A program made the translations under genes and the position numbers. DNA of 42,391 nt from Chloroflexota bacterium (GTDB taxonomy: Bacteria > Chloroflexota > UBA6077 > FW602-bin22 > JACPRP01): assembly GCA_016189905.1 (NCBI GenBank), contig JACPRP010000050.1, forward strand, positions 1 through 42,391, in the 5' to 3' direction. The notes beneath the pieces are model-generated. The model was not told where the DNA came from. It did not search any database and saw nothing but the letters and a program-made list of their open reading frames with translations. This document shows positions 1 through 9,247 of the stretch, piece after piece (the first letter of the stretch is position 1; each line of letters starts with the position of its first letter).

Positions 1-769
1 ATGCAACGATATCCTCATCCTTGATGGCTGTCGAAATGATCCTCTGGCGCTCGGTAACCTTCTCCACGGCGGCTATCTGGTCACGAAGAAAAGCGGCGCG
101 CTCGAATTCCAGCTTTTCGGCCGCGGCTTCCATCTTACGACGCATCTCCTTAATTATCTCCTCCTGGCGGCCGTCGAGAAAGAGGCACACCTGATGGATG
201 ACGGACAGATAGTCCTCCCGAGAGACCATACCGATGCAAGGTCCGACGCAGCGATGGATGTGATAATTGAGGCAGGCGCGTTTATCTTCTCCCGTTATGG
301 TTTGGGTGCAGGAGCGGTAGGGAAACATCTTCTGAAGCAACTCGAGGGTCTTCCAGACCGACCGGGAATCGGTATAGGGACCGAAATAGCGTGCACGATC
401 GTCAGCAACACGGCGCACGATGTAGACGCGGGGCCAATCCTCGTCCAGACTCACCTTGATGTAAGGATAATGCTTGTCGTCGCGGAGGCGGACGTTGTAC
501 TTGGGACGGTGCTTCTTGATGAGGTTACACTCTAGAACAAGCGCCTCGAGCTCCGACCCGGTGACAATATAATCGAGATCGGCGATGTGGGAGACCATGG
601 TGGCGACTTTGCCAACCTGGCCTTTGGGCCTGAAATAGGAGCGCACGCGAACGCGCAGGTTAATGGCTTTGCCGACGTAGATGACCTCTTGCTGCTGGCT
701 TTTGAACAGGTAGACGCCTGGCTTAGTCGGCAGCGTTTGCAGACGATTCTCGATTATTGGATTGGCCAT
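1..769 (-). CDS. uvrC: UvrABC excinuclease subunit C (partial, N-terminal part)
   Basis: UvrC makes the 3' and 5' incisions around bulky DNA lesions in nucleotide excision repair, acting with UvrA and UvrB. The translation starts MANPIIENRLQTLPTKPGVY and contains the GIY-YIG nuclease core (GVYLFK, then VIYVGKAINLRVRVRSYF). This is followed by the cysteine-containing middle region (RACLNYHIHRCVGPCIG) and, at about residues 205-240, the start of the UVR motif that contacts UvrB. The ATG at 767-769 is preceded on the minus strand by AAAGGAA. About 256 codons are visible; the RNase H-like endonuclease and HhH domains lie beyond the left edge. No lesion is seen in the visible part. The assignment is confident from motif order. 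Confidence 0.95.
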   Translation of the reverse strand, partial: MANPIIENRLQTLPTKPGVYLFKSQQQEVIYVGKAINLRVRVRSYFRPKGQVGKVATMVSHIADLDYIVTGSELEALVLECNLIKKHRPKYNVRLRDDKHYPYIKVSLDEDWPRVYIVRRVADDRARYFGPYTDSRSVWKTLELLQKMFPYRSCTQTITGEDKRACLNYHIHRCVGPCIGMVSREDYLSVIHQVCLFLDGRQEEIIKEMRRKMEAAAEKLEFERAAFLRDQIAAVEKVTERQRIISTAIKDEDIVA

Positions 770-789
770 CTAATTCTGTTCCTTTGCTA

Positions 790-801
790 GTGCACAATCA
801 G
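790..801. repeat. 12-mer GTGCACAATCAG, shared with 15856-15867
   Basis: The same 12 bases (CTGATTGTGCAC on the minus strand) lie 20 bases upstream of the uvrC start and 16 bases upstream of the hcrC-like start, each time just 5' of the Shine-Dalgarno site. The function is unknown; it may be a small dispersed repeat or a leader element. Confidence 0.4.
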
Positions 802-918
802 CACGTCCTCTGGATGTGGCTGCGTTTTCTACTTCGCCTCAAGACACGGATAAGGGAAATGTTGGGGGACACCCCCCAAACCCCCGGCCTGCCGGCGTGC
901 TAGAGACAAGAGCAACAA

Positions 919-937
919 GGACACGGTTGCCGTGTCC
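919..937 (-). terminator. Hairpin after the DUF4013 gene
   Basis: GGACACGG / TTG / CCGTGTCC forms an 8-bp perfect stem with a 3-base loop, about 40 bases beyond the stop of the DUF4013 gene. Read on the minus strand it is followed by a T-rich stretch, as in an intrinsic terminator. The rest of the 770-975 gap holds a C/G-rich run (GGGGGACACCCCCCAAACCCCC, about 863-884) and no gene that can be supported. Confidence 0.55.
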
Positions 938-975
938 TCAGGGTAACCGTGTTCGATTCCTGGCCTGGTGTTTCG

Positions 976-1629
976 CTAGGCTGGCGAAGGCGGCTGCACT
1001 CCCATTGATCTGCCTAGCTGCCCGTACAGGTGGGCTATCACGAGGTAGGACCAGAAGATGGTGAACAAAACGCCGACGCAGAGGGCGATGAACCCGAAGG
1101 CGGCGATTACCTGGGCCACGATCGCGAGCAGGAACACCACCACATAATTGCCCACGTTGTTGGTAATCATCGAGACGAAATCATTAATCTTGAACGCCGA
1201 GGCAAACTCCGGTTTTTCGGCGAACTTGATGAAGATCGCGGGCATCATGAAGCCAAGACCAATACTGTAGATAAACGTGAAGCAGGTGAACAGCAGACCT
1301 ACCGCGACCAGCAGACCGGACCGCCCATCGCCGACCCCCTGGGCCAGGGTGCCAAGAGAAGAGATGATTAAGGACGGAATGGTCCAGATCAGCAGCGCGA
1401 CGGCCAAAACCAGGCCTTTGGCGAATTTCTCTCCGACGTTGGTCCACGCGGGCAGCGGCTTAGGCCGTCCTGCAAGCACGTTCTGGATCGTCTCGACTAC
1501 ATACCCGAGTACAAAAGGGATACCGACCAGCGCAAAAGATAGCAGGATGAACACCACTCCTACCACGATCTTGGTGATCCAGTCCTCGTCCTCGAACATA
1601 TAGGTGAACGCCTTTCCGACATCATCCAA
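976..1629 (-). CDS. DUF4013 family multi-pass membrane protein
   Basis: This 217-residue hydrophobic protein has about five to six transmembrane segments, the first at about residues 20-45. The opening (FTYMFEDEDW, then KIVVGVVFILLSFALVGIP and GYVVETIQNVLAG) is the pattern I associate with DUF4013, a bacterial and archaeal membrane family of unknown function. The short cytoplasmic opening and the Gly/Pro-rich turns between helices are typical. The start is TTG at 1627-1629 behind AGGAGGAG; no ATG or GTG lies in frame closer to that site. A strong promoter sits at 1679-1707. The gene is divergent from the TPR gene at 1830 and the two promoter regions are adjacent. No biochemical role can be assigned. 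Confidence 0.8.
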   Translation of the reverse strand: MDDVGKAFTYMFEDEDWITKIVVGVVFILLSFALVGIPFVLGYVVETIQNVLAGRPKPLPAWTNVGEKFAKGLVLAVALLIWTIPSLIISSLGTLAQGVGDGRSGLLVAVGLLFTCFTFIYSIGLGFMMPAIFIKFAEKPEFASAFKINDFVSMITNNVGNYVVVFLLAIVAQVIAAFGFIALCVGVLFTIFWSYLVIAHLYGQLGRSMGVQPPSPA

Positions 1630-1678
1630 AACCTGTTCTCCTCCTATTCAGTTTTACCGCGACTTCTTGTGCAAAGGA

Positions 1679-1707
1679 ATTATACAGACGACAAGGCCAA
1701 TTTGCAA
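1679..1707 (-). promoter_or_regulatory. Sigma-70-type promoter for the DUF4013 gene
   Basis: Read on the minus strand: TTGCAA (1702-1707), a 17-bp spacer, and TATAAT (1679-1684). Transcription should start near 1672, about 43 bases before the TTG start. It is back to back with the TPR-gene promoter at 1741-1770. Confidence 0.7.
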
Positions 1708-1740
1708 CGCGAACGGCATTCAAGCCGACAAGGAGCGAAG

Positions 1741-1770
1741 TTGACAACTGGCGTCTCCGTCGGCTAACAT
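1741..1770 (+). promoter_or_regulatory. Sigma-70-type promoter for the TPR gene
   Basis: TTGACA (1741-1746), an 18-bp spacer, and TAACAT (1765-1770). Transcription should start near 1777. This excludes the TTG at 1770 as start codon and supports the ATG at 1830. Confidence 0.65.
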
Positions 1771-1829
1771 TGGCGCGTGAAGTACCCGAATTGGCCTGGA
1801 AACGTGACGACGAATCCTGGAGGCATGCT

Positions 1830-2981
1830 ATGCGGCTGGGGCTAAGCAGCCGGCTGGTGGCGGTGATTGTGTCCGCCGTCGTACTTTTGCTCGGTCTTCT
1901 GGCTATCTACTCCGCCGTGACCACGCCGATAGAGGCGAAGAAATCTCCACTGGCTACCTCGGTCGCAGGCCAGCCTGCGACGCCCGCCAATGCGACACCG
2001 GCCAGCAAGACGAGCAAAGTCCTGACGGATTATGTGGCCGAAGGAGATCAACTGCTGCTCGACGGCAAGGTGGATGAAGCGCTTAGGGCGTATGCCGATG
2101 CGCTTGCCAGGGACGCGAACAACGCCAGTGCCTACGCACACTGGGGCAAGGCTTTGGTCGTCCGTGGCCAGACAGCCGAAGGGTTAGAGAAGGCGCAGCG
2201 GGCAGTTCAGATCGATCCGAATAACGCCGAGTATCTGGCGGTTCTTGGCCTGGCCTATGACTGGGCTGGAGATTATACACGGGCGGTCGAAGCCGCCCAG
2301 CGTGCAACCGAGCTTGCTCCGACGTACGCACCAGGCTACGGTTATCTGGCCGAGGCGCTCGCCGATGCCGGCCAGAAACAGAAGGCCGCAGACGCGGGAA
2401 AGAAGGCTGTGGCGCTGGACGCGAATAGCGCGGATGCTCACAGAAGCTACGGCTACGTGCTCCAGGCAGCGGGCAACTTCGAGGGCGCCGAGCAGGAATA
2501 TCGTAAGTCGATCGAGCTGCAGCCCAAAGTGACCTACTTTCGGGTGACGCTCGCGGCTCTATATAGACGAATGGGGCGCAGTGACGATGCGATAGTCGAG
2601 TTTCAGAAGGTAATCGAGGCAGAGCCAGGCAATCCGCAAGCGTTCGAGGGGATCGGGCGCACCTACTACGAACAGGGAAAGTACGAGGAGGCGATTCCAT
2701 TCTTCAAGAAGGCTACCGAATACGATCCTGATCGGGCCAACTCGTTCAGTTACCTGGCCTGGAGCCGGTACCGTCAGGAAAAGTATGACCTTGCCATCCC
2801 ATACTTCCAACAAGCGGTCAAGCTCGAAGGGAAAAGAGCGTCCGAATGGGCGGGCCTGGGGATCAGCTTCTCTATAACTGGAAAGTACGCGGAGGCGCGC
2901 GAGGCTCTTAACAAGGCTCTGGACATCGACCCGAACCTGGAGCTGGCGAAAACGGGACTGAGGCAACTGGGGAACAGGTAG
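1830..2981 (+). CDS. Membrane-anchored tetratricopeptide-repeat protein
   Basis: The protein begins MRLGLSSRLVAVIVSAVVLL, an N-terminal signal anchor at about residues 9-28. A Thr/Ala/Pro-rich linker follows, then an unbroken array of about nine 34-residue TPR units with the usual W/L/G/Y/A/F/A/P pattern (for example YAHWGKALVVRGQTAEGLEK, and IGRTYYEQGKYEEAIPFFKK). The array should form a superhelical protein-binding scaffold outside the cytoplasmic membrane or tethered to it. The partner is unknown. The ATG at 1830 has GGAGG six bases upstream; an in-frame TTG at 1770 lies inside the promoter and is rejected. The gene stands alone, facing gyrA, with paired hairpins between them. Confidence 0.85.
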   Translation: MRLGLSSRLVAVIVSAVVLLLGLLAIYSAVTTPIEAKKSPLATSVAGQPATPANATPASKTSKVLTDYVAEGDQLLLDGKVDEALRAYADALARDANNASAYAHWGKALVVRGQTAEGLEKAQRAVQIDPNNAEYLAVLGLAYDWAGDYTRAVEAAQRATELAPTYAPGYGYLAEALADAGQKQKAADAGKKAVALDANSADAHRSYGYVLQAAGNFEGAEQEYRKSIELQPKVTYFRVTLAALYRRMGRSDDAIVEFQKVIEAEPGNPQAFEGIGRTYYEQGKYEEAIPFFKKATEYDPDRANSFSYLAWSRYRQEKYDLAIPYFQQAVKLEGKRASEWAGLGISFSITGKYAEAREALNKALDIDPNLELAKTGLRQLGNR

Positions 2982-3036
2982 TCTTTGGTGCGAAGGTGTC
3001 AGGCAATCTAAGCAATATCCGGATGGCTCGTAGTTT

Positions 3037-3095
3037 CACCGTCCTTCTGCGGAAGGACGGTGAGCGCAAAGAGACTAACGGGAATCTTTGCGCTC
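3037..3095. terminator. Two consecutive hairpins between convergent genes
   Basis: CACCGTCCTTC / TGCG / GAAGGACGGTG (3037-3062) has an 11-bp perfect stem. It abuts GAGCGCAAAGA ... TCTTTGCGCTC (3062-3072 and 3085-3095), another 11-bp perfect stem. They lie between the TPR gene (+) and gyrA (-), so they probably act as a bidirectional terminator. The first is a copy of the GTCCTTC/GAAGGAC repeat family. The second shares AGCGCAAAGA...GGGAATCT with 8119-8148. Confidence 0.7.
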
Positions 3096-3117
3096 TTTGT
3101 GGTAACTCGTGGCGATA

Positions 3118-6100
3118 TTAGCTCTTCGTTTTAGGTCGAGGTTTCCTCGACCGAGATTCTTCGCCGAAAAGGGGCAGCGATGCTTGTTTGGATTTGCTGG
3201 CTCCAGCCTTACCAGCCAATGGCTGCGAGGGATTTTTCTCCTGGGTTGAAGCGCCCGCGCCGCTGCCTTTTACCGTTCCCTGGTCTTTGGATCTCTTCGT
3301 GCCCGCCTTCGTCATCGAATCGACGATCGAGCCTGAGAGCGTCTTGGGGTTGGAAGCGGATTTCACGGGTTTTGAGCTTGACGATGGCCTGGTTCGGGTC
3401 GTCGGAGATGCCTCCGCGGCCTGAGTGAGATTCTCGACGGGCACCCACTGAGAACGGGCAGGTTCTGGCGCAGGTTTTGTCTTCTTCTCTTTGGCGGCGG
3501 CCTGTCCTTTGGCTGGCTTCTTTCCCACGGCTGTTGGTTTCTTCACGATGGGGTCTTTTGCCGCCGGCGATGGGCCTTTCGTGGCTGGGGGCGAAGCATC
3601 CGGTCCGTCAGATGGCGTCGGTCTGGCCTCCCCTTTTCCGTGGATTCTAAGCAACGAATTCACGGAGTCGCCCTTTTCCAATTCAAACAGCCGCGCCACC
3701 TGCAGCGCGCGCCCTTTTTCCGGTATGGCGTCGACCGGGCTGCGAAATACGGCGCCCAGGGTCGTGGTCACCAACACATCGTCTTGATCGCCGACGGCTT
3801 TAGCGCCGACGATGGCGCCGACCTTATCGGTGACGTTTGCGGCTCGGACCCCGCTTCCTCCGCGGCCCTGCACCGGAAACTCGTCGAGGAGCGTCCGCTT
3901 ACCGTGTCCAAGCTTCGTGACGACGACAAGGTATGGTTCTCCGCGCAGCACGTCGGCATCGACGACGCGGTCGCCAGCGCCAACCTTAATGGCTCTCATG
4001 CCACCACTGGTGCGGCCAGATGCGCGCACGTCGGCCTCGGCGAATCTGATAGCCTGGCCCATCGCGGTGATCGCGATTACCTGGCAGTTTCCATCGGTCT
4101 GGCCCGCCCAGATACACTCGTCACCATCGGCCAGGCTAAGGGCAATGACGCCATTCGATCGCGCGGAAGAGTACTCCGTGAGCGCAACACGTTTGACGTC
4201 ACCTCTGGCCGTCAGGAACACGACAAAACCAGCCTGATCGAAGTTACGAACGCCGAAGCCGCCGACGAGTTTCTCGTCAGGTTGCAGCGTGATGAAATTC
4301 GACAGGGGCGAGCCTCGCGCTTGACGCCCCACATCGGGCAAATCGTTGGCTTTAACCTGAAATGCGCGGCCACGATTGCTGAAGAACATCATTTGATCGA
4401 GGGTGCTGGCCGCGGCAAAAAGCTGGGGCGGATCATCCTCGCGCGAAATCGTGCCCGTGATGCTCTTGGCACGACGCTGCGCACGATAAGTATCGGCCGG
4501 CATTCGTTTCACGTAGTTCTTGTTGCTCACCGCGATGAGGACGGGCTCGTCCGGGATGAGGTCTTCTTCGGTAAACTCGGTAACCTCCTCGGTTACTATC
4601 TTGGTGCGCCGGGCATCGCCATACTTGTTCTTGAGCTCGGCGAGCTCATCTCTTATCAAGTTCAGGATCTTTTCTGGATGAGCCAGCAGGTCCTCCAGGT
4701 AGCTGATCAGGCGCAAAGTCTCGGCAAGCTCATCGATGATCTTCTTACGCTCCAACGCTGCGAGACGTCGCAGTTGCATATCCAGTATCGCCTGAGCCTG
4801 AATGTCAGAGAGCTTGAAGCTTTTCATCAAAGCAACCTTCGCCGTATCGGCGTCTCGCGACCGTCGAATAGTTGCGATCACCTCGTCTAGATTATCCAGA
4901 GCGATCTTGAGTCCTTCGAAGATGTGCGCACGATGGCGGGCACGATCCAGATCGAACTGCGTGCGCCGGGTAATCACATCCTTGCGATAGTTGATGTAAT
5001 GCAGGAGAACCATCTTCAGCGTCAGCACTCGCGGCTGGCCATCGACCAGGGCCAGCATGTTGATGGAGAAGCTGCTCTGCATCGCCGTGTACTTGAAAAG
5101 CTGATTGAGAACCTGTTTGGGCTGGGCTTCGCGCTTCAGCTCGATGACGACACGCATTCCCTGTCTGTCAGACTCATCACGCAGCTCTGATATGCCCTCG
5201 ACGCGGCGGTCGCGAACGAGCTCGGCGATCTTCTCTTGAAGGGTCGCCTTATTGACCTGGAATGGCAACTGGGTGATGATGATCTGATGGCGGCCGCCGC
5301 GCATATCCTCGACGTGAGCCTTCGCACGAATGGCGATGCGGCCGTGGCCTGTCGTATAAGCGTTCTTGATTCCTTCCTCGCCGAGGATGATGCCAGCCGT
5401 CGGAAAGTCCGGGCCTTTGATAAACTCCATCAGGTTATCGGGACGGATATCGATCATCTCGTCGAGAAGGTTAAGCAGGGCCTGGCCTCGCACCTCGTCG
5501 GTCACCTTCTTACCGAGCTTCGTGACCTCCACTTTGATGCGGTCGCGTAGCTCAGGCTTGACCGCCTGCAGGCCTGAGAGCAATGCCGCCGGCTCGATTG
5601 GCGTGCTGAACACCCTGGACCACAACAAGTCAAAAGGAACGCCGCCTTCGAGGGCCTTCCCGAAGTGGCCGATCATGTAGACGATCGCATCGACGATTTC
5701 GTTGAGGTTGTGCGGGGGGATGTTGGTGGCCATGCCAACCGCGATTCCCGATGAGCCATTCAACAGCAGATTCGGCAATTTCGCCGGCAGAACCGTGGGC
5801 TCCTTAAGAGAGCCATCGAAGTTGGGCGTAAAGTTAACCGTGTTCTTGTCGATGTCGGCCAACATCTCTTCGGCGATGGCCGCGAGTCTGGCTTCGGTGT
5901 AGCGCATCGCCGCCGGGGGATCGCCGTCGACGGAGCCAAAGTTACCCTGGCCGTCGACAAGAACGTAGCGCATCGAGAAGTTTTGCGCCATTCGCACCAT
6001 CGTCTCGTAGACCGGCGCATCGCCGTGCGGATGGTACTTGCCCAGAACCTCCCCGACGATTCTGGCGCTCTTCTTATAGGGGCTGGTGTGATGGAGACTC

Positions 6101-6282
6101 AGCTCGTCCATCGCGAACAAGATGCGTCGCTGGACAGGTTTGAGGCCATCGCGAACGTCGGGAAGCGCACGAGCGGTGATAACGCTCATAGCGTAATCCA
6201 GGTACGCCCCGCGCATCTCGTCCTCGATGTTGATCGATCTCACGTTACCGATTTCCACAGTACCTCCACCCCCATATGTCAC
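3118..6282 (-). CDS. gyrA: DNA gyrase subunit A with degenerate GyrA box and long basic tail
   Basis: This is the breakage-reunion subunit of a type IIA topoisomerase, working with GyrB. Residues 1-500 hold the winged-helix/tower core: catalytic Tyr128 in [10 protein letters not shown], and the quinolone-determining helix [19 protein letters not shown]. The six-bladed C-terminal beta-pinwheel follows, and then a tail of roughly 170-185 residues rich in Lys, Ala, Pro and Ser, ending near PLFGEE. At about residues 600-610 the GyrA box reads QRRAKSITG instead of the usual QRRGGKG, so the wrapping motif is altered. The position matching E. coli Ser83 is Ala89. The ATG at 6282 has no Shine-Dalgarno site; an in-frame GTG at 6258 follows GGAGG closely and is a real alternative. 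ParC is possible, but overall sequence favours GyrA. Confidence 0.93.
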   Translation of the reverse strand: MTYGGGGTVEIGNVRSINIEDEMRGAYLDYAMSVITARALPDVRDGLKPVQRRILFAMDELSLHHTSPYKKSARIVGEVLGKYHPHGDAPVYETMVRMAQNFSMRYVLVDGQGNFGSVDGDPPAAMRYTEARLAAIAEEMLADIDKNTVNFTPNFDGSLKEPTVLPAKLPNLLLNGSSGIAVGMATNIPPHNLNEIVDAIVYMIGHFGKALEGGVPFDLLWSRVFSTPIEPAALLSGLQAVKPELRDRIKVEVTKLGKKVTDEVRGQALLNLLDEMIDIRPDNLMEFIKGPDFPTAGIILGEEGIKNAYTTGHGRIAIRAKAHVEDMRGGRHQIIITQLPFQVNKATLQEKIAELVRDRRVEGISELRDESDRQGMRVVIELKREAQPKQVLNQLFKYTAMQSSFSINMLALVDGQPRVLTLKMVLLHYINYRKDVITRRTQFDLDRARHRAHIFEGLKIALDNLDEVIATIRRSRDADTAKVALMKSFKLSDIQAQAILDMQLRRLAALERKKIIDELAETLRLISYLEDLLAHPEKILNLIRDELAELKNKYGDARRTKIVTEEVTEFTEEDLIPDEPVLIAVSNKNYVKRMPADTYRAQRRAKSITGTISREDDPPQLFAAASTLDQMMFFSNRGRAFQVKANDLPDVGRQARGSPLSNFITLQPDEKLVGGFGVRNFDQAGFVVFLTARGDVKRVALTEYSSARSNGVIALSLADGDECIWAGQTDGNCQVIAITAMGQAIRFAEADVRASGRTSGGMRAIKVGAGDRVVDADVLRGEPYLVVVTKLGHGKRTLLDEFPVQGRGGSGVRAANVTDKVGAIVGAKAVGDQDDVLVTTTLGAVFRSPVDAIPEKGRALQVARLFELEKGDSVNSLLRIHGKGEARPTPSDGPDASPPATKGPSPAAKDPIVKKPTAVGKKPAKGQAAAKEKKTKPAPEPARSQWVPVENLTQAAEASPTTRTRPSSSSKPVKSASNPKTLSGSIVDSMTKAGTKRSKDQGTVKGSGAGASTQEKNPSQPLAGKAGASKSKQASLPLFGEESRSRKPRPKTKS

Positions 6283-6315
6283 GGCGTTTCGGGGAAAACA
6301 TGATATTCAGGCGAG

Positions 6316-6345
6316 ATTATAGCATTCACTTAGACAGACTGTCAA
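6316..6345 (-). promoter_or_regulatory. Consensus sigma-70 promoter for gyrA
   Basis: On the minus strand: TTGACA (6340-6345), an 18-bp spacer, and TATAAT (6316-6321). Both hexamers match the consensus perfectly. The predicted start of transcription is near 6309, leaving a leader of about 27 bases to the ATG or about 50 to the GTG alternative. Confidence 0.85.
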
Positions 6346-6376
6346 AAACAAATGTTCGGACTCGTAAAACACGGCA

Positions 6377-7171
6377 TTACTTGATCAAGCGTCTCTTCAT
6401 AAGCACCAGCGAGGCGTAAAAGCCGACTAAGCCCAGCATGGTCAGCCAGAGTAGATCGACGATCATGGATGGATCGACCTGGCCCGCCGCCAGCATTCTC
6501 GCAGGCTGGACGGCGTGTGTGAGCGGGAGGAACCACGAGACGGCCTGCGCCCAGGAGGGGAGAGTGGAAACTGGGTAGAACACACCCGAGAAGAGGAACA
6601 TCGGCGTCAGCCCCAGCGTGACATAATAGTTGAAGAAGTACATCGAAGGCGAAATCGCCGTGAAGCCAAAGGCCACGCCGGCAAAGGCGAATCCGGCCAG
6701 GGCACAGATGACGAGAATGCCAAAGGCCGCGGGCAGGGAGAGAAGTCCCAGCACGGCGACGACGAAGAAAACGGCAAATGAGCTGAGCAGAGCCCGGGTA
6801 GTGCCCCAAAGTATCTCGCCAGTTATCACGTCTTCGACACTGACGGGCGTCGCTATCATCGCGTCATACGTCTTCTGAAACTCCATACGGATGAAACTGC
6901 CGTAGAGGCACTCAAAAGACGACGACCACATCGCGGAGGTAACGATTATCCCTGGTGCGATGAACTGCATGTAGCTCATACCCTCGATCGAGGGAACGAG
7001 TGCGCCGAGACCGAAGCCCATCGCTATGAGATAAAGCGCTGGCTCGAGGAACGGCGGCCACAATTCGGTTTTCCAGAGACGAAGAAACGTATCCTTATTC
7101 CGCTGCCAGACGTGGTAGAAGCGGTGACTCAAGCCTGAAAACGGGGTGGCTAACCCTCTTGCGTCTATCAC
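6377..7171 (-). CDS. ABC-2 type transporter permease (NodJ/DrrB-like)
   Basis: Membrane half of an ABC exporter. The 264 residues contain about six transmembrane helices. Family marks include FLEPALYLIAMGFGLGALVP after the first amphipathic segment, the helix pair around FIAPGIIVTSAMWSSSFE, the coupling region FQKTYDAMIATPVSVEDVITG, and LFSGVFYPVSTLPSW before the last helices. This is the ABC2_membrane pattern of NodJ and daunorubicin-type exporters. The gene overlaps the preceding ATPase gene by four bases (ATGA, 7168-7171), so the two are translationally coupled and should form one transporter. The substrate is unknown; NodIJ relatives move glycolipids, polysaccharide or drugs. Confidence 0.9.
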   Translation of the reverse strand: MIDARGLATPFSGLSHRFYHVWQRNKDTFLRLWKTELWPPFLEPALYLIAMGFGLGALVPSIEGMSYMQFIAPGIIVTSAMWSSSFECLYGSFIRMEFQKTYDAMIATPVSVEDVITGEILWGTTRALLSSFAVFFVVAVLGLLSLPAAFGILVICALAGFAFAGVAFGFTAISPSMYFFNYYVTLGLTPMFLFSGVFYPVSTLPSWAQAVSWFLPLTHAVQPARMLAAGQVDPSMIVDLLWLTMLGLVGFYASLVLMKRRLIK

Positions 7172-8091
7172 TCTCGGAGCCCCCTGCCGGCCAACCTCAA
7201 GAAAACATCTTCCAGAGTGGCCGGCCGATAAACCAGGCTCTTGAGATCCAAACTGAGATACTCGGTCAACCCACGCAGGTTCACGCCGTCTTTAGCGAAG
7301 ACATAGAGCACATCGTCGATTTCTTCGAGTCTCACGTCAAGATTGGAGAGCTTAGTGATCGCCAGTTTCCTGTCCGCGCCAGCGAGCCTTAGCTCCATAA
7401 CCTCGCGGCCAGCATATTTCGCTACTAGCTCTTGAGGGCCACCGGTAGTGAGAATCTTGCCACCATCCATTATCACAAGGCGATCACAGAGCTGCGCTGC
7501 CTCATCCATATAGTGTGTAGTCAGGACCATCGTCGCACCCCGCGCCTTCAGATAACGCAGCTTCTGCCATACCAGATGGCGGGCCTGAGGGTCGAGGCCG
7601 GTTGTGGGCTCATCCAGAATGAGAACCCTGGGCTCGTTGATCAGTGCGCGGGCGACGAGCAGTCGTCGCTTCATTCCCCCGGATAACTGGTCGATGCGGC
7701 TCGTCTGTCTTTCCAGGAGATGGAAGAGGTCCAGCGCCTCCCGTGCCCGCGCTCGCGCCGTTCTCTCTGGGATGTCGAAATAGCGCGCATAGACGATGAG
7801 GTTCTCCAGCACGGTGAGGTCGGGATCGAGGTTGTTTTCCTGAGGAACGACGCCGATCAAGGCCTTTATCTGGGCAGAATGCGTCTTGCAAGGCATGGAC
7901 GCTATCGTGAGCTCTCCCGCAGTGATAGGGGAATTGCAGAAGATCATCCGCATCGTGCTCGTTTTTCCTGCACCGTTTGGTCCCAGGAAGCCGAAACATT
8001 CCTGCTCCTCGACCTCGAAGTCGATATGGTCCACGGCCACCAGACCGTCAAATACTTTCGTCAAGCCTTTTGCAACGATGATGGGCGCCAT
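7168..8091 (-). CDS. ABC transporter ATP-binding protein (NodI/DrrA-like)
   Basis: This 307-residue nucleotide-binding subunit powers the permease encoded immediately downstream. It has Walker A GPNGAGKTS (about residue 37), the Q-loop VVPQENNLD, the signature LSGGMKRRL, Walker B VLILDEPTTGLDP, and the switch histidine in LTTHYMDEA. Residues after about 225 form the extra C-terminal domain typical of NodI/DrrA ATPases (TLEDVFLRLAGR near the end). The ATG at 8089-8091 follows a weak AGGAT. The gap upstream carries the repeat at 8281-8342 and no clear promoter. Confidence 0.92.
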   Translation of the reverse strand: MAPIIVAKGLTKVFDGLVAVDHIDFEVEEQECFGFLGPNGAGKTSTMRMIFCNSPITAGELTIASMPCKTHSAQIKALIGVVPQENNLDPDLTVLENLIVYARYFDIPERTARARAREALDLFHLLERQTSRIDQLSGGMKRRLLVARALINEPRVLILDEPTTGLDPQARHLVWQKLRYLKARGATMVLTTHYMDEAAQLCDRLVIMDGGKILTTGGPQELVAKYAGREVMELRLAGADRKLAITKLSNLDVRLEEIDDVLYVFAKDGVNLRGLTEYLSLDLKSLVYRPATLEDVFLRLAGRGLRE

Positions 8092-8280
8092 CTAAATCCT
8101 AAGCCGTGTAGTCTCACCGCAAAGATAGCAAAGAGCGCAAAGAACTTATTGGGAATCTCTGCTTCCTTATGCAATGAAACTCATCGCGAATTACCTAGCC
8201 AGGCAATTGAATGATAGCAGACTGCGTGACCAGCGAGCAAATTGCGCCGCGTCGGGGGCCACGGGAAGGGTTTTGCCGGC

Positions 8281-8342
8281 AACACGGAGTTGCCCATCCT
8301 TCGTGAGGAAGGACCACCAATAGTGAAAATCTATTTTCAAGG
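8281..8342. repeat. Dispersed ~62-bp palindrome-containing repeat, copy 1
   Basis: This copy matches the reverse complement of 19829-19889 at about 55 of 63 positions. It contains TCCTTC-GTGAG-GAAGGA and TGAAAAT-CT-ATTTTCA, two small inverted repeats. It lies in the 8092-8382 gap between two minus-strand genes, which holds no gene that I can support. A second shared segment (AGCGCAAAGA...GGGAATCT) lies at about 8119-8148. Confidence 0.65.
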
Positions 8343-8382
8343 CAGGCTCAAGAAGGAAATGGACGCGGGGGTTGGATAGGCG

Positions 8383-9246
8383 CTAGCGACGGTCGGTTTC
8401 GCCCTCTCTCGGTGATCTCGGGGGGATGGTGCGGCGGTCGTAGGGTGTGGGGACATATTGGACTGATGGGCGGCGCTGGGTGGTCTGTGGATAGAGGTGC
8501 ATCAGGTCGTAAACTTCATCTGGCACGCCGATCTTCACGGGAAGGCCGATCTCCCTGGCGTGCGAGGCGTGGATTGGATAGTCGTGGGTCCAGCGCCCGC
8601 TGGTAAGCGCGCCGGCGATCGCCTCCGCCTTCTCAGGGAGCACGCCGTTGGCCGCAAGCAGATTCAGCGACAACTCCCTCACCTGTGCGATCGCCTTCTC
8701 CGCGAGGTCCGCCAGGATCAGTGTCCGGTCTTCGACCCTGGCTAGAGGCTTGGTCACAGGGACCTTCAGCAGGGATACCGCGGGAAACTCCCCAACCTGG
8801 GGATCGATCGGCCCAAGCGCGGCGCCCTCGTCCATCACGATCTCATCAGCCGAAAGAGCGATGAAGGTGCCCCCGGACATCGCGTAATGGGGAACAAAGA
8901 CGGTGACGGGGCCAGGACGTTGGGCGAGGACGTGAGCGATTTGCTCAGCGGCAAGCACGAGGCCACCTGGTGTGTGAACGATCAGATCGATCGGGATTTG
9001 TGGATCCGTCAGCCGTATGGCCCGCAGCACGGCCTCTGAATCCTCTATGTCTATGTAGCGCGCGATTGGAATGCCGAGCAGGGAAATAGATTCCTGGCGA
9101 TGGATCAGTGTAATCAGCCGGGTGCCACGAGACCGCTCGATGCGACGGATGAGACGGAGTCGCGCCACGTCGATCCAGCGCTGGCGGATCATCGGCCAGA
9201 TGAACAGCAAGAGGAAAAAGATCCAGATCAGATCACCGACGCTCAT
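8383..9246 (-). CDS. Membrane-anchored SDH-type (Clp-fold) serine protease
   Basis: The protein belongs to the serine dehydrogenase proteinase family (SDH, ClpP/crotonase fold). Residues 5-20 form a transmembrane anchor. The ClpP-like core follows: PIDLIVHTPGGLVLAAEQIA (oxyanion strand), HYAMSGGTFIALSADEIVMD with the probable nucleophile Ser in AMSGG, and GALTSGRWTHDYPI near the end. Members are thought to cleave membrane or misfolded proteins. The C-terminal 30 residues are Pro/Arg-rich and look disordered. The start ATG at 9244-9246 has GAGGT upstream, and the 16 bases carrying that site are tandemly duplicated (9248-9279). It is not in an operon with the ABC transporter, from which it is separated by 290 bases. 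Confidence 0.85.
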   Translation of the reverse strand: MSVGDLIWIFFLLLFIWPMIRQRWIDVARLRLIRRIERSRGTRLITLIHRQESISLLGIPIARYIDIEDSEAVLRAIRLTDPQIPIDLIVHTPGGLVLAAEQIAHVLAQRPGPVTVFVPHYAMSGGTFIALSADEIVMDEGAALGPIDPQVGEFPAVSLLKVPVTKPLARVEDRTLILADLAEKAIAQVRELSLNLLAANGVLPEKAEAIAGALTSGRWTHDYPIHASHAREIGLPVKIGVPDEVYDLMHLYPQTTQRRPSVQYVPTPYDRRTIPPRSPREGETDRR

Positions 9247-9247
9247 T

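Noticed and set aside
941..970. tRNA-like T-loop string GTTCGATTCC
   Set aside because: The flanking bases do not form a 5-bp T stem, and no acceptor, D or anticodon arm can be drawn.
3640..4890. Long plus-strand open frame of 416 codons
   Set aside because: It lies antisense inside gyrA, which has full motif support. GC-rich codons create long shadow frames, and no domain is recognisable.
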